From Gammaproteobacteria bacterium (GTDB lineage Bacteria > Pseudomonadota > Gammaproteobacteria > DSM-19610): a DNA stretch of 12,600 bases. The number at the start of each line of letters is the position of its first letter. The stretch's first letter is position 1. Positions 5,334-12,600 of this stretch are shown here, piece after piece. The notes under the pieces were generated by a model. It saw only the letters and a list, made by a program, of their open reading frames with translations, was not told where the DNA came from and searched no databases. Position numbers and translations under genes: made by a program. The stretch spans positions 1 through 12,600 of the forward strand of contig JAUXDG010000058.1 in the NCBI GenBank assembly GCA_030618475.1, in the 5' to 3' direction.

Positions 5334-7541
5334 ATGTCCGCGCTACAACCGCTGTTCAGACACCCGAACCTGTTAGTCGGATGGATACTGCTCATTCTGA
5401 CGGGACTTTCAGTCGGCGCATGCAGCGATCAAGCCTGGAACAGTCCCTATCCACCTGACCAGGCGGGTCAGAATATTCTTTATTCTTCCTTCGCTGAGAG
5501 GCCCAAACATCTCGACCCGGCGCAGTCCTACAGTTCCAATGAAGTGGTGTTTACCGGCCAGATCTATGAGCCACCCCTGCAATACCATTTCCTGAAACGG
5601 CCGTATCAGCTGGAACCGGCCACCGTTACCACCATGCCTGTGCCCTATTACCTGGATGATCAGGGGCAGCGTCTGAGCGATAATGCCTCAGCCGATGAAA
5701 TTGCCTACAGCGTCTATGACATAGAAATACAGCCGGGCATCCATTATCAGCCTCACCCCGCTTTTGCCAAAGATGAACAGGGACAGTTCCTCTACCACGC
5801 CTTGAGCGAACAGGATCTTGAATCGGTGAAGACGCTGTCTGATTTCCGCGAAAACGGCAGTCGTGAATTGGTCGCCGAAGATTATGCCTTGCAGATAAAA
5901 CGCCTGGCGCACCCCCGGCTGCACTCACCGATATTTGGTTTGATGTCTGACTATATCGTGGGCTTGAGTGACTATGCGGCGACGCTGAAACAGGTCTTCG
6001 AGCACAACAGCGAAGGCGCGTCCGCCGCAGCGTCTGTGGATCTGCGTGATTATCCACTGGCCGGCGTCGAAGTGCTGGACCGTTATCGCTACCGTGTCAG
6101 GATTCGCGGTAAGTATCCGCAGTTCCTGTACTGGCTGGCGATGCCGTTTTTTGCCCCGGTACCCTGGGAGGCCGATGTGTTTTACTCACAGCCGGGTATG
6201 AAGGAGCGCAACATCAGCCTGGACTGGTATCCGCTCGGAACGGGGCCGTACATGTTGACTGTCAATAATCCCAACCGGCAGATGGTCATGGAGCGCAACC
6301 CTAATTTTCACGGCGAACGCTACCCGCAGGCAGGTGAAAGCGGCGATGCCGGGCAAGGCTATCTGGATGATGCCGGGCGTCAGTTGCCGATGATCGACAA
6401 AGTGATCTACAGTCTGGAAAAAGAAGCTATCCCGACCTGGAACAAGTTTCTGCAGGGTTACTATGATGCATCCGGTGTGAGTTCGGACAGCTTTGATCAG
6501 GCGATTCAGGTAGCATCGGGCGGTGATATATCGCTGACACCGGAGTTGAAGGCTAAGGGGATTCACCTGAATACGGTGGTATCGACCTCGATTAGCTACA
6601 TCGGCTTCAATATGCTGGACCCGGTAGTGGGTGGGGACAGCGAGCCGGCGCGTCTGCTGCGCAGGGCAATTTCCATTGCCATGGACTACGAAGAGTATAT
6701 ATCCGTTTTTGCCAACGGCCGCGGCATCCCGGCACAGAGTCCTTTGCCACCCGGAATTTTCGGTCATGTTGAGGGCAGGCAAGGCATTAATACATTTGTC
6801 TATGACTGGACCCCACATGGCCCGCAACGCAAACCGATAGCCGAGGCCAGGCGCTTGCTGGCGCAAGCGGGTTACCCGGACGGCAGGGATATCAAGACCG
6901 GCAAGCCCCTGGTGTTATACTTCGATACCAGCGGTGTCGGACCGGATGACTCGGCGCGTCTGGACTGGATCCGCAAACAGTTTGTCAAGCTCGACATCCA
7001 GTTGCAGGTTCGTAATACGGATTACAACCGTTTCCAGGACAAAATGCTGAAAGGTACGGCGCAGATATTCCAGTGGGGCTGGAATGCGGATTACCCGGAT
7101 GCAGAGAATTTCCTGTTTCTGCTTTACGCGAAGAACGCTAAAGTCGAGCATAGTGGCGAGAATGCGGCCAACTACAGCAACGCTGAATTCGACCGTTTGT
7201 TCGAGCAGATGAAAAATATGGAAAACGGAGCGCAGCGTCAGCAGGTGATCGACCGCATGGTGGAAATCCTGCGCCACGATGCGCCCTGGGTATTCGGTTT
7301 CCATCCCAAACAGTTCGTGTTGTTTCATGACTGGTACCACAACGCCAAATCCAACCTGATGGCGAACAATACACTCAAGTACCGGCGCATCGAGCCAGCC
7401 TTGCGTGAACAGCAGCGCGAAGCATGGAATCACCCCGTGGTCTGGCCACTCGGTCTGATCATTCTGATGCTGATAGCAGCGGTCATTCCGGCAGTCATCG
7501 CTTATCGGCGGCACGAGAATCAGCAGGCCCTGGAACACTGA
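5334..7541 (+). CDS. ABC transporter substrate-binding lipoprotein, family 5 (YejA/NppA-like)
   Basis: This 735-residue protein captures substrate in the periplasm for the importer encoded by the next three genes. A lipoprotein signal peptide ends in the lipobox VGAC with Cys30. The mature part is a family 5 (oligopeptide-type) binding domain: an LYSSFAERPKHLDPAQSYSS-like opening at about 48-67, a YPLGTGPY segment near 300, and a QIFQWGWNADYPDAENFL signature near 578-595. A hydrophobic helix at about 703-723 followed by Arg-Arg anchors the C-terminus, which is unusual. Neighbouring permease families point to peptides or peptide-like antibiotics as ligands, but the substrate is not readable. 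The ATG at 5334 is the first possible start after an in-frame stop and has no Shine-Dalgarno site; the transcript is probably leaderless. The stop overlaps the next start as TGATG. Confidence 0.9.
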   Translation: MSALQPLFRHPNLLVGWILLILTGLSVGACSDQAWNSPYPPDQAGQNILYSSFAERPKHLDPAQSYSSNEVVFTGQIYEPPLQYHFLKRPYQLEPATVTTMPVPYYLDDQGQRLSDNASADEIAYSVYDIEIQPGIHYQPHPAFAKDEQGQFLYHALSEQDLESVKTLSDFRENGSRELVAEDYALQIKRLAHPRLHSPIFGLMSDYIVGLSDYAATLKQVFEHNSEGASAAASVDLRDYPLAGVEVLDRYRYRVRIRGKYPQFLYWLAMPFFAPVPWEADVFYSQPGMKERNISLDWYPLGTGPYMLTVNNPNRQMVMERNPNFHGERYPQAGESGDAGQGYLDDAGRQLPMIDKVIYSLEKEAIPTWNKFLQGYYDASGVSSDSFDQAIQVASGGDISLTPELKAKGIHLNTVVSTSISYIGFNMLDPVVGGDSEPARLLRRAISIAMDYEEYISVFANGRGIPAQSPLPPGIFGHVEGRQGINTFVYDWTPHGPQRKPIAEARRLLAQAGYPDGRDIKTGKPLVLYFDTSGVGPDDSARLDWIRKQFVKLDIQLQVRNTDYNRFQDKMLKGTAQIFQWGWNADYPDAENFLFLLYAKNAKVEHSGENAANYSNAEFDRLFEQMKNMENGAQRQQVIDRMVEILRHDAPWVFGFHPKQFVLFHDWYHNAKSNLMANNTLKYRRIEPALREQQREAWNHPVVWPLGLIILMLIAAVIPAVIAYRRHENQQALEH

Positions 7542-8518
7542 TGTTTGCCTATGTCATCCGCAGGGCGCTGTACGCCATCCCCATTCTTATCGGTGTCAAT
7601 CTGATTACCTTCGCGCTGTTTTTTGTCGTCAATACACCGGATGATATGGCGCGTATGCACCTGGGTATGAAACGCGTAACAGCGGACGCTATCGAGAAAT
7701 GGAAAGCCGAACGCGGCTATGACCGACCCTTGCTCTATAACCGGCAGGCTGATGGCGCAGAGCGGGTGACGGCTACCATTTTCTTCGATAAATCAGTACG
7801 CCTGTTTGCCTTTGAATTCGGTTCCTCGGATGCCGGACGAGATATCGGCCAGGATATCAGTCAGCGCATGTGGCCCAGTCTGGCGATTGCCCTGCCGACT
7901 TTTCTGATCGGCCTGCTGGTGTATATCAGTTTTGCCATGTTGCTGGCCTTTTTTCGCGGTACTTATCTGGATATTTCCGGGGTGGCCTTGTGTGTCATCC
8001 TGATGTCCATCTCCGGCCTGTTTTATATTATCGCCGGGCAGTATGTTTTCAGTAAACTCCTGCACCTGGTGCCGGTGTCCGGCTATGAGCCGGGCTGGTT
8101 GGCCTGGCGGTTTGTCCTCCTGCCGGTTGCTATCGGGGTGTTTGCCGGGATTGGCTCCAGCAGCCGCTGGTATCGCACCATATTCCTCGAAGAAATTAAC
8201 CGGGATTATGTGCGTACAGCGCGCGCCAAAGGGCTGCCGGAAGGCCGGCTGCTGTTCAGGCACGTTCTGAAAAATGCCATGGTGCCGATTTTGACGGGGG
8301 TGGTCGTTGTCCTTCCGACACTCTTTATGGGCAGCCTGATTATGGAATCCTTCTTTGCTATTCCCGGTCTCGGCAGTTACACCATCGAAGCGATTCAGAA
8401 GCAGGATTTCGCCATTGTAAGGGCGATGGTATTCCTGGGTTCGGCACTCTACATCCTCGGTTTGCTGTTGACCGATCTGTCCTACACCCTGGTCGACCCC
8501 AGGATACGCCTGTCATGA
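7541..8518 (+). CDS. ABC transporter permease, DppB/YejB type
   Basis: This 325-residue inner-membrane permease belongs to the OppB/DppB family. The N-terminus MFAYVIRRALYAIPILIGV is typical of the B subunit, and several hydrophobic spans follow. The cytoplasmic coupling loop, the EAA-type motif, lies at about 217-250 and contains DYVRTARAKGL. It touches the ATPase subunit. The ending LVDPRIRLS is also standard. The start at 7541 is chosen over an upstream in-frame ATG at 7424, which lies inside the binding-protein gene; 7541 overlaps that gene's TGA by one base and gives the family's normal N-terminus. It works with the second permease to form the membrane channel. Its stop overlaps the next start by four bases (ATGA). 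Confidence 0.94.
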   Translation: MFAYVIRRALYAIPILIGVNLITFALFFVVNTPDDMARMHLGMKRVTADAIEKWKAERGYDRPLLYNRQADGAERVTATIFFDKSVRLFAFEFGSSDAGRDIGQDISQRMWPSLAIALPTFLIGLLVYISFAMLLAFFRGTYLDISGVALCVILMSISGLFYIIAGQYVFSKLLHLVPVSGYEPGWLAWRFVLLPVAIGVFAGIGSSSRWYRTIFLEEINRDYVRTARAKGLPEGRLLFRHVLKNAMVPILTGVVVVLPTLFMGSLIMESFFAIPGLGSYTIEAIQKQDFAIVRAMVFLGSALYILGLLLTDLSYTLVDPRIRLS

Positions 8519-9924
8519 TCCAGCCCGTCATCCTGTGGACCGATGCACTGGTATTTGTACTGCTTGCCGTGGTGTTCAGCTTTGCCCTGTATGCGCGAAA
8601 CAAGGAACACCTGCGGGCGCCCTGGCGCGAGGTGGTGCGCAGCCGTATGGCGGTGGCCTCGCTGGTCGTATTGACTGTCTATACCATCACCGGTTTGCTC
8701 GATTCGGTGCATTTCCGCAAGGCCTTGCCGATGCATGAAGGGCAGCAGGAGGTTCAGTATTCGGGTGATGTACTGAGTCTTCTGGATGAACTGTTGGGTG
8801 ACATGCGTACCCAGGTGGAGAAAACCTATTCGTCGCCTTTCGCCATGCATCTCTACACCAGGGAATCCGTTATTGGCGATGATGGAGAGCAGTACAGAAC
8901 GTTTCCGCGCCTGGAATATGGGGGGGCACACCTCGCCAATCGGGAAGAAAGAAGCGCTGATATTGCTTTGCGCACAGGCCAGGCCCTCTTCCAGGCGGTC
9001 GCCGTGATGCTGGTGCTTTCTGTGTTGCTGGCCGCGTGGCTGGCGAAAAGATGGAAGTTGTCTTTGGCGGCTGCGTTACGACGCATCCTCCGCGGTGAGT
9101 CCGATATGCCCTGGCGCACGGCAATTGCTGCCATTTTTATTTTTGCATTTATTGTCACACTGACAGCCAGTCTGGCTAACGTCTATCATGTATTCGGCAC
9201 CGATAAGGTCGGCAAGGACGTTTTATATCAAACCATAAAAAGCATTCGCACCGGTCTTGTGATCGGCACGCTCACAACACTGGTGATGCTGCCATTCGCT
9301 GTTTTTCTCGGCATGATGGCGGGTTATTTCCGTGGCTGGGTCGATGACGTGATTCAGTATTTATACACCACGCTGAATTCGATTCCCGGGGTTTTGCTCA
9401 TCGCGGCAACCGTACTCATGATGCAGGTCTACATGGACAACCATCCTGAATTGTTCGAGACCATGGCCGAACGTGCCGATCTGCGTCTGTTGTTTCTGTG
9501 CCTGATCCTTGGCATTACCAGCTGGACCGGGTTGTGCCGCCTGTTACGCGGAGAGACGCTGAAGCTGCGTGAGCTGGATTACGTCCAGGCCGCCGATGCT
9601 TTTGGTGTGCCCAAGTCCACGATACTGGTACGCCACCTCTTGCCCAACCTGCTGCACCTGGTGTTGATCGCCGTGGTGATCGATTTCAGTGGTCTGGTAC
9701 TGGCCGAGGCCGTATTGTCCTACGTCGGCGTCGGCGTAGATCCCACCACCATGAGCTGGGGCAATATGATCAACCGGGCTCGCCTGGAGATGGCGCGTGA
9801 ACCCATGGTGTGGTGGTCGTTGCTGGCGGCATTCAGCTTTATGTTTACGCTGGTTCTGGCAGCCAACCTGTTTTCCGATGTGGTGCGCGATGCCTTCGAT
9901 CCGCGCTTGCGGGCACAACGGTAA
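8515..9924 (+). CDS. ABC transporter permease, DppC/YejE type, with a large N-terminal insertion
   Basis: This protein has 469 residues, against roughly 300-340 in most OppC/DppC/YejE permeases. A helix at 6-27 precedes RSRMAVASLVVLTVY (42-56), which resembles the normal OppC N-terminal helix. In the usual protein this is soon followed by a GTD-x-x-G-x-D segment, but here FGTDKVGKDVL comes at 227-237. The roughly 160 residues between contain a polar, probably periplasmic stretch (66-155) and two more hydrophobic helices (about 160-176 and 202-222). The core from 227 on is ordinary, with the EAA loop LDYVQAADAFGV near 354-365 and the usual FDPRLR ending. It pairs with the preceding permease. 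The stop overlaps the ATPase start by one base (TAATG). Confidence 0.92.
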   Translation: MIQPVILWTDALVFVLLAVVFSFALYARNKEHLRAPWREVVRSRMAVASLVVLTVYTITGLLDSVHFRKALPMHEGQQEVQYSGDVLSLLDELLGDMRTQVEKTYSSPFAMHLYTRESVIGDDGEQYRTFPRLEYGGAHLANREERSADIALRTGQALFQAVAVMLVLSVLLAAWLAKRWKLSLAAALRRILRGESDMPWRTAIAAIFIFAFIVTLTASLANVYHVFGTDKVGKDVLYQTIKSIRTGLVIGTLTTLVMLPFAVFLGMMAGYFRGWVDDVIQYLYTTLNSIPGVLLIAATVLMMQVYMDNHPELFETMAERADLRLLFLCLILGITSWTGLCRLLRGETLKLRELDYVQAADAFGVPKSTILVRHLLPNLLHLVLIAVVIDFSGLVLAEAVLSYVGVGVDPTTMSWGNMINRARLEMAREPMVWWSLLAAFSFMFTLVLAANLFSDVVRDAFDPRLRAQR

Positions 9925-11957
9925 TGACACAACCTTTATTGCAGGTTAAAGACTTAAGTGTCCGTATTGGTAACGGCGACAGTGCCATACGCCCGGTAGA
10001 CGGTTTGAGTTTCCATATCAGGCACGGCGAGACTTTCGCCCTGCTGGGTGAGTCGGGTTGTGGGAAATCCATGACTGCGTTGGCATTGTTGCGATTGCTG
10101 CCGCGCCCGGCCGGTGAGATCGTGTCCGGGTCCGTTTTGCTGAATGGTAAAGAACTGCTGGCATTTACCGAAAACGGTATGCGTTCCGTTCGAGGCGGCA
10201 GTATAGCCATGATTTTTCAGGAGCCCATGACCTCCCTGAATCCGGTGATGAGTATCGGTGCACAGATAGCGGAAAGTCTGCAGCAGCACAAAGGCCTGTC
10301 TGGGAAAACAGCCCGGCACCGGGTAGTGGAATTGCTGGATGATGTGGGTATCCCCGATGCGGAACAGCGCTATGGTGAATTCCCGCACCAGCTGTCGGGC
10401 GGTATGAAACAGCGGGTGATGATTGCTATCGCCCTGGCCGGTGACCCCGATCTTTTGATTGCCGATGAACCTACCACTGCACTGGATGTCACTATCCAGG
10501 AGCAGGTGCTGGAACTGATTAAAAAACTGCAACGGCAACGCGGCATGGCGGTGATGTTGATCACGCACGATCTGGGTGTGGTCGCGGAAATGGCCGATCG
10601 TGTTGCCGTGATGTATGCGGGGCAGCTTGTCGAGCAGGCCCCGCGTGACGCCTTTTTCGGCAACTCGAAACATCCGTATAGCGACAAGCTGTTTGCAGCA
10701 TTACCCGATAGCAGTAAACGCGAAGAACGCTTGACGGTTATTCCAGGAACTGTGCCGCCGTTGAACCAGGTCTTTTATGGTTGCCGTTTTGCCGATCGTT
10801 GTGAGCGGGCGTGGGAACACTGTCAGAGCCATATTCCAGGCTGGTTCGAGACTGGCGTGGAGCAGGGTGTCCGCTGCCATCTCGCCGACCCGACTTTGTC
10901 GCCCGGTGGCAATCGGGAAACGGTGGTTCAACACGACACCCGGGTTAAAACGCCTGTCGAAAAATCGGTGCAGCGCGCCTTGCTGGATGTCGAGGAACTG
11001 AAAGTTTACTTTCCCATTCACAAGGGATTGTTCAAGCGGGTTGTCGGCCAGGTGCGCGCTGTTGACGGCGTCAGCCTCTCGATCTCCAGTGGGCAGACCC
11101 TGGCGCTGGTCGGCGAGTCGGGCTGCGGTAAAACCACGGTAGGCAAGGGTATCCTGCAATTGTTGAAACTAACCGCCGGCAGTGTGCGCTTTGAAGAACA
11201 TGAACTCACCGAACTCAAAGGCGAAGGACTGAGAAGACGGCGCTCGGATTTCCAGATCATATTCCAGGATCCGTTTTCGTCGATGAATCCGCGTATGAGC
11301 GTGGGTGACATTGTCGAAGAAGGCATGATCGCCCAGGGTATCGGTGGCAAGGCGCAACAAAGAAAACAACGCGTTCATGAATTACTGCAGCAGGTCGGCC
11401 TTCGAACGGAACACGCGCGCCGTTACCCGCATGAATTCTCTGGCGGCCAGCGTCAGCGTATCTGTATTGCGCGTGCCCTGGCCGTGAATCCGAAACTGAT
11501 TGTCTGTGACGAACCCACCAGTGCGCTGGACGTATCGGTCCAGGCGCAGATTCTCAATCTTCTGCAGGACCTGCAAGGTGAACTTGGCTTGTCTTTTCTG
11601 TTTATCAGCCACGATCTTTCCGTGGTGTCCTACCTGGCGGATCGTGTCGCGGTCATGTACCTGGGACGTATTGTCGAAGAGGGTGATGTGGGGGATGTGT
11701 TGGATAACCCACAACACCCCTATAGCCAGGCATTGCTGTCGGCTGCACCCAGAGTCAACACTGACGGCGAACGCCGGAGCATTCGCCTGGAAGGTGATTT
11801 GCCGTCACCGTCCAGTCCACCTCAAGGCTGCCACTTCCATCCGCGCTGCAGGCACGTAAAGCCGGAGTGCCGTCAAAGCTACCCGTCGCTGACCCGCTTA
11901 ACGGAAACGCATCAGCTCCGTTGCCACCTGTTTGAGGGCTTGGAGGCCAAACCATAA
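9924..11957 (+). CDS. Fused double ATPase of a peptide-type ABC importer (YejF-like, DppD-DppF fusion)
   Basis: This 677-residue protein fuses two ATP-binding cassettes that energise the importer. Cassette 1 has Walker A GESGCGKS (42-49), Gln99, signature LSGGMKQR (157-164), Walker B ending DEP (181-183) and His215. Cassette 2 has GESGCGKT (397-404), Gln448, FSGGQRQR (505-512), DEP (529-531) and His563. Both cassettes look catalytically complete. Each ends in an oligopeptide-type C-terminal domain with four cysteines (287, 293, 300, 318 and 636, 642, 649, 667), a pattern linked to a [4Fe-4S] cluster in some OppD-like proteins. E. coli YejF is shorter, about 529 residues. The start at 9924 is preferred over an in-frame ATG at 9810 because it overlaps the permease stop and gives the standard MTQPLLQVKDLSV opening. 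Confidence 0.95.
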   Translation: MTQPLLQVKDLSVRIGNGDSAIRPVDGLSFHIRHGETFALLGESGCGKSMTALALLRLLPRPAGEIVSGSVLLNGKELLAFTENGMRSVRGGSIAMIFQEPMTSLNPVMSIGAQIAESLQQHKGLSGKTARHRVVELLDDVGIPDAEQRYGEFPHQLSGGMKQRVMIAIALAGDPDLLIADEPTTALDVTIQEQVLELIKKLQRQRGMAVMLITHDLGVVAEMADRVAVMYAGQLVEQAPRDAFFGNSKHPYSDKLFAALPDSSKREERLTVIPGTVPPLNQVFYGCRFADRCERAWEHCQSHIPGWFETGVEQGVRCHLADPTLSPGGNRETVVQHDTRVKTPVEKSVQRALLDVEELKVYFPIHKGLFKRVVGQVRAVDGVSLSISSGQTLALVGESGCGKTTVGKGILQLLKLTAGSVRFEEHELTELKGEGLRRRRSDFQIIFQDPFSSMNPRMSVGDIVEEGMIAQGIGGKAQQRKQRVHELLQQVGLRTEHARRYPHEFSGGQRQRICIARALAVNPKLIVCDEPTSALDVSVQAQILNLLQDLQGELGLSFLFISHDLSVVSYLADRVAVMYLGRIVEEGDVGDVLDNPQHPYSQALLSAAPRVNTDGERRSIRLEGDLPSPSSPPQGCHFHPRCRHVKPECRQSYPSLTRLTETHQLRCHLFEGLEAKP

Positions 11958-11986
11958 TGTGCCGGCTACTCGCTATAGCAGTTTAG
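11957..11986 (+). other. Possible nine-codon mini-ORF linking the ATPase and DUF2784 genes
   Basis: ATG at 11957 overlaps the ATPase stop as TAATG and reads MCRLLAIAV before TAG at 11984-11986. The DUF2784 ATG follows three bases later in the same frame. It could relay ribosomes to a start that lacks a Shine-Dalgarno site, or mark a stop codon acquired near the 5' end of the gene. It may equally be chance. Confidence 0.25.
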
Positions 11987-11989
11987 TCT

Positions 11990-12352
11990 ATGTTGTACCG
12001 ATCAGCGGCAGACCTGTTGGTTCTATTCCACCTTGGCTTTATCATCTTCGTGATCATCGGTGGCTTCCTGGTCGTGAAGTGGCGTTGGCTTCTCTTGCTG
12101 CATCTTCCCGCAGCTGTATGGGGTGCACTGATCGAGTTTCAGGGCTGGTTGTGTCCGCTCACACCGCTCGAACAGCGGCTCAGACAGGCGGCGGGTGAGC
12201 AGGGGTATTCCGGTGGATTCATAGAACATTATGTGCTGCCGGTGATTTACCCGGAGGCGCTAACAGTTGACATACAGATGGTCCTGGGAGGATTTGTTAT
12301 TCTCATCAATCTCGTTGCGTACGCCTGGGTGCTGGCGCACACCAGTGAATGA
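11990..12352 (+). CDS. DUF2784 family inner-membrane protein
   Basis: This 120-residue membrane protein has no known function. Three hydrophobic helices lie at about 8-29, 33-50 and 95-116. Between the second and third is the family's conserved stretch: WLCPLTPLE at 53-61, then GGFIEHY at 75-81 and PVIYPE at 84-89. The cysteine and the charged or aromatic residues suggest a site at the membrane face. The ATG at 11990 is the first after an in-frame TAG at 11984 and has no clear Shine-Dalgarno site, so the start may depend on translation from upstream. It lies 32 bases after the ATPase gene with no terminator between, and its end overlaps the likely GTG start of the next gene by eight bases. 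The assignment rests on motif recall and length. Confidence 0.8.
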   Translation: MLYRSAADLLVLFHLGFIIFVIIGGFLVVKWRWLLLLHLPAAVWGALIEFQGWLCPLTPLEQRLRQAAGEQGYSGGFIEHYVLPVIYPEALTVDIQMVLGGFVILINLVAYAWVLAHTSE

Positions 12353-12600
12353 CGAAGATATAATAATTGCCCGGCAATACCCCGAAAAGGCCAGACAGCT
12401 CCGGCTGTTGATTGCTGTAGCCTCCGTTCTGTTGGGCATTGGCCTGGTGGCACCCATTATCACACTGAAAAAATTTGTTCTCATCGAGAATACCTTTTCA
12501 GTCGTGTCCGGTGTTATTCAACTGCTGGAAGAGGGGCAGTGGTTGCTGTTTTTTGTTATTTCCTGCTTCAGTATTGTGTTGCCGGTCCTCAAGCTCAGTG
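12345..12600 (+). CDS. PqiA-like membrane protein (partial, runs off the window)
   Basis: An open frame runs from GTG at 12345 to the window edge, about 85 residues. A polar N-terminus of about 20 residues leads into a hydrophobic helix at about 19-40 (LLIAVASVLLGIGLVAPIIT), a loop with ENTFSVVSGVIQLLEEGQW (47-65) and a second helix at about 65-83 ending PVLKLS. This pattern fits the paraquat-inducible protein A (PqiA) family of inner-membrane proteins, which work with MCE-domain proteins in lipid transport across the envelope. The N-terminal Cys-rich zinc ribbon of full PqiA is absent, so this is the single-domain type. GTG is chosen because it overlaps the DUF2784 stop by eight bases; an ATG at 12349 meets a stop after four codons. 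TATAAT at 12359-12364 lies inside the gene and is not taken as a promoter. Confidence 0.7.
   Translation, partial: MNDEDIIIARQYPEKARQLRLLIAVASVLLGIGLVAPIITLKKFVLIENTFSVVSGVIQLLEEGQWLLFFVISCFSIVLPVLKLS

Noticed and set aside
6186..6866. Minus-strand open frame of 226 codons opposite the binding-protein gene
   Set aside because: It shows no domain or start signal and is a shadow of the coding strand.
7424..7540. Upstream in-frame start for the first permease
   Set aside because: The added residues would be read from the binding-protein gene in another frame and do not look like a permease N-terminus; the TGATG start at 7541 fits.
9810..9923. Upstream in-frame start for the double ATPase
   Set aside because: The added 38 residues lie inside the second permease gene; the TAATG start at 9924 gives the normal cassette N-terminus.
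12359..12364. TATAAT as a promoter for the PqiA-like gene
   Set aside because: It lies inside the probable coding sequence downstream of the GTG start, and the -35 is poor (CGCACA), so it is probably chance.
1..12600. CRISPR array, insertion sequence, phage or toxin-antitoxin module
   Set aside because: No tandem spaced repeats, transposase, integrase or small two-gene toxin-antitoxin pair was seen on either strand.

Overview
The window looks like a chromosomal segment of a gammaproteobacterium. The order hupB, tRNA-Val, tRNA-Asp, ppiD, then fabI and a peptide-type ABC transporter operon is, from general knowledge, the one found downstream of lon in Pseudomonas and relatives. The protein families (HU-beta, PpiD, Tyr-x6-Lys FabI, YejABEF/Npp-like transporter, PqiA) fit this. 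No species can be named from the sequence. I see no insertion sequence, phage gene, CRISPR array or origin.

Layout. Bases 1-198 are the end of a reading frame that is clearly homologous to the KH-domain region of ribosomal protein S3, but it stops where S3 should continue. It is followed by about 150 bases rich in inverted repeats and a strong intrinsic terminator (348-400). This block sits where lon is expected, next to hupB, and is the oddest part of the window. Bases 493-1036 form one apparent transcription unit: promoter, hupB, tRNA-Val(TAC), tRNA-Asp(GTC), terminator. The genes ppiD (1099-3012) and a glutamate/dicarboxylate:cation symporter (3102-4403) follow on the plus strand. A REP-like palindrome separates the symporter from the convergent fabI (4434-5222, minus strand).

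From a compact divergent region (5223-5333) a tightly coupled operon runs to the end of the window. It holds a double-anchored solute-binding lipoprotein (5334-7541), two permeases (7541-8518 and 8515-9924) and a fused double ATPase (9924-11957). These four genes overlap by 1, 4 and 1 bases. After a 32-base gap come a DUF2784 membrane protein (11990-12352) and the start of a PqiA-like membrane protein (12345 to the window end), with no terminator visible between them and the transporter.

How the genes work together. HU-beta compacts DNA, the tRNAs serve translation, PpiD is an inner-membrane chaperone at the Sec translocon exit, and FabI completes each cycle of fatty-acid elongation. The symporter and the ABC importer take up acidic amino acids or dicarboxylates and probably peptides or peptide-like compounds. 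The DUF2784 and PqiA-like proteins suggest an envelope function. Most of the window is ordinary housekeeping. The points worth a second look are the S3-like fragment with its structured 3' region, the apparently leaderless start of the binding protein, the enlarged second permease, and the REP-like palindrome that encodes the end of the symporter.
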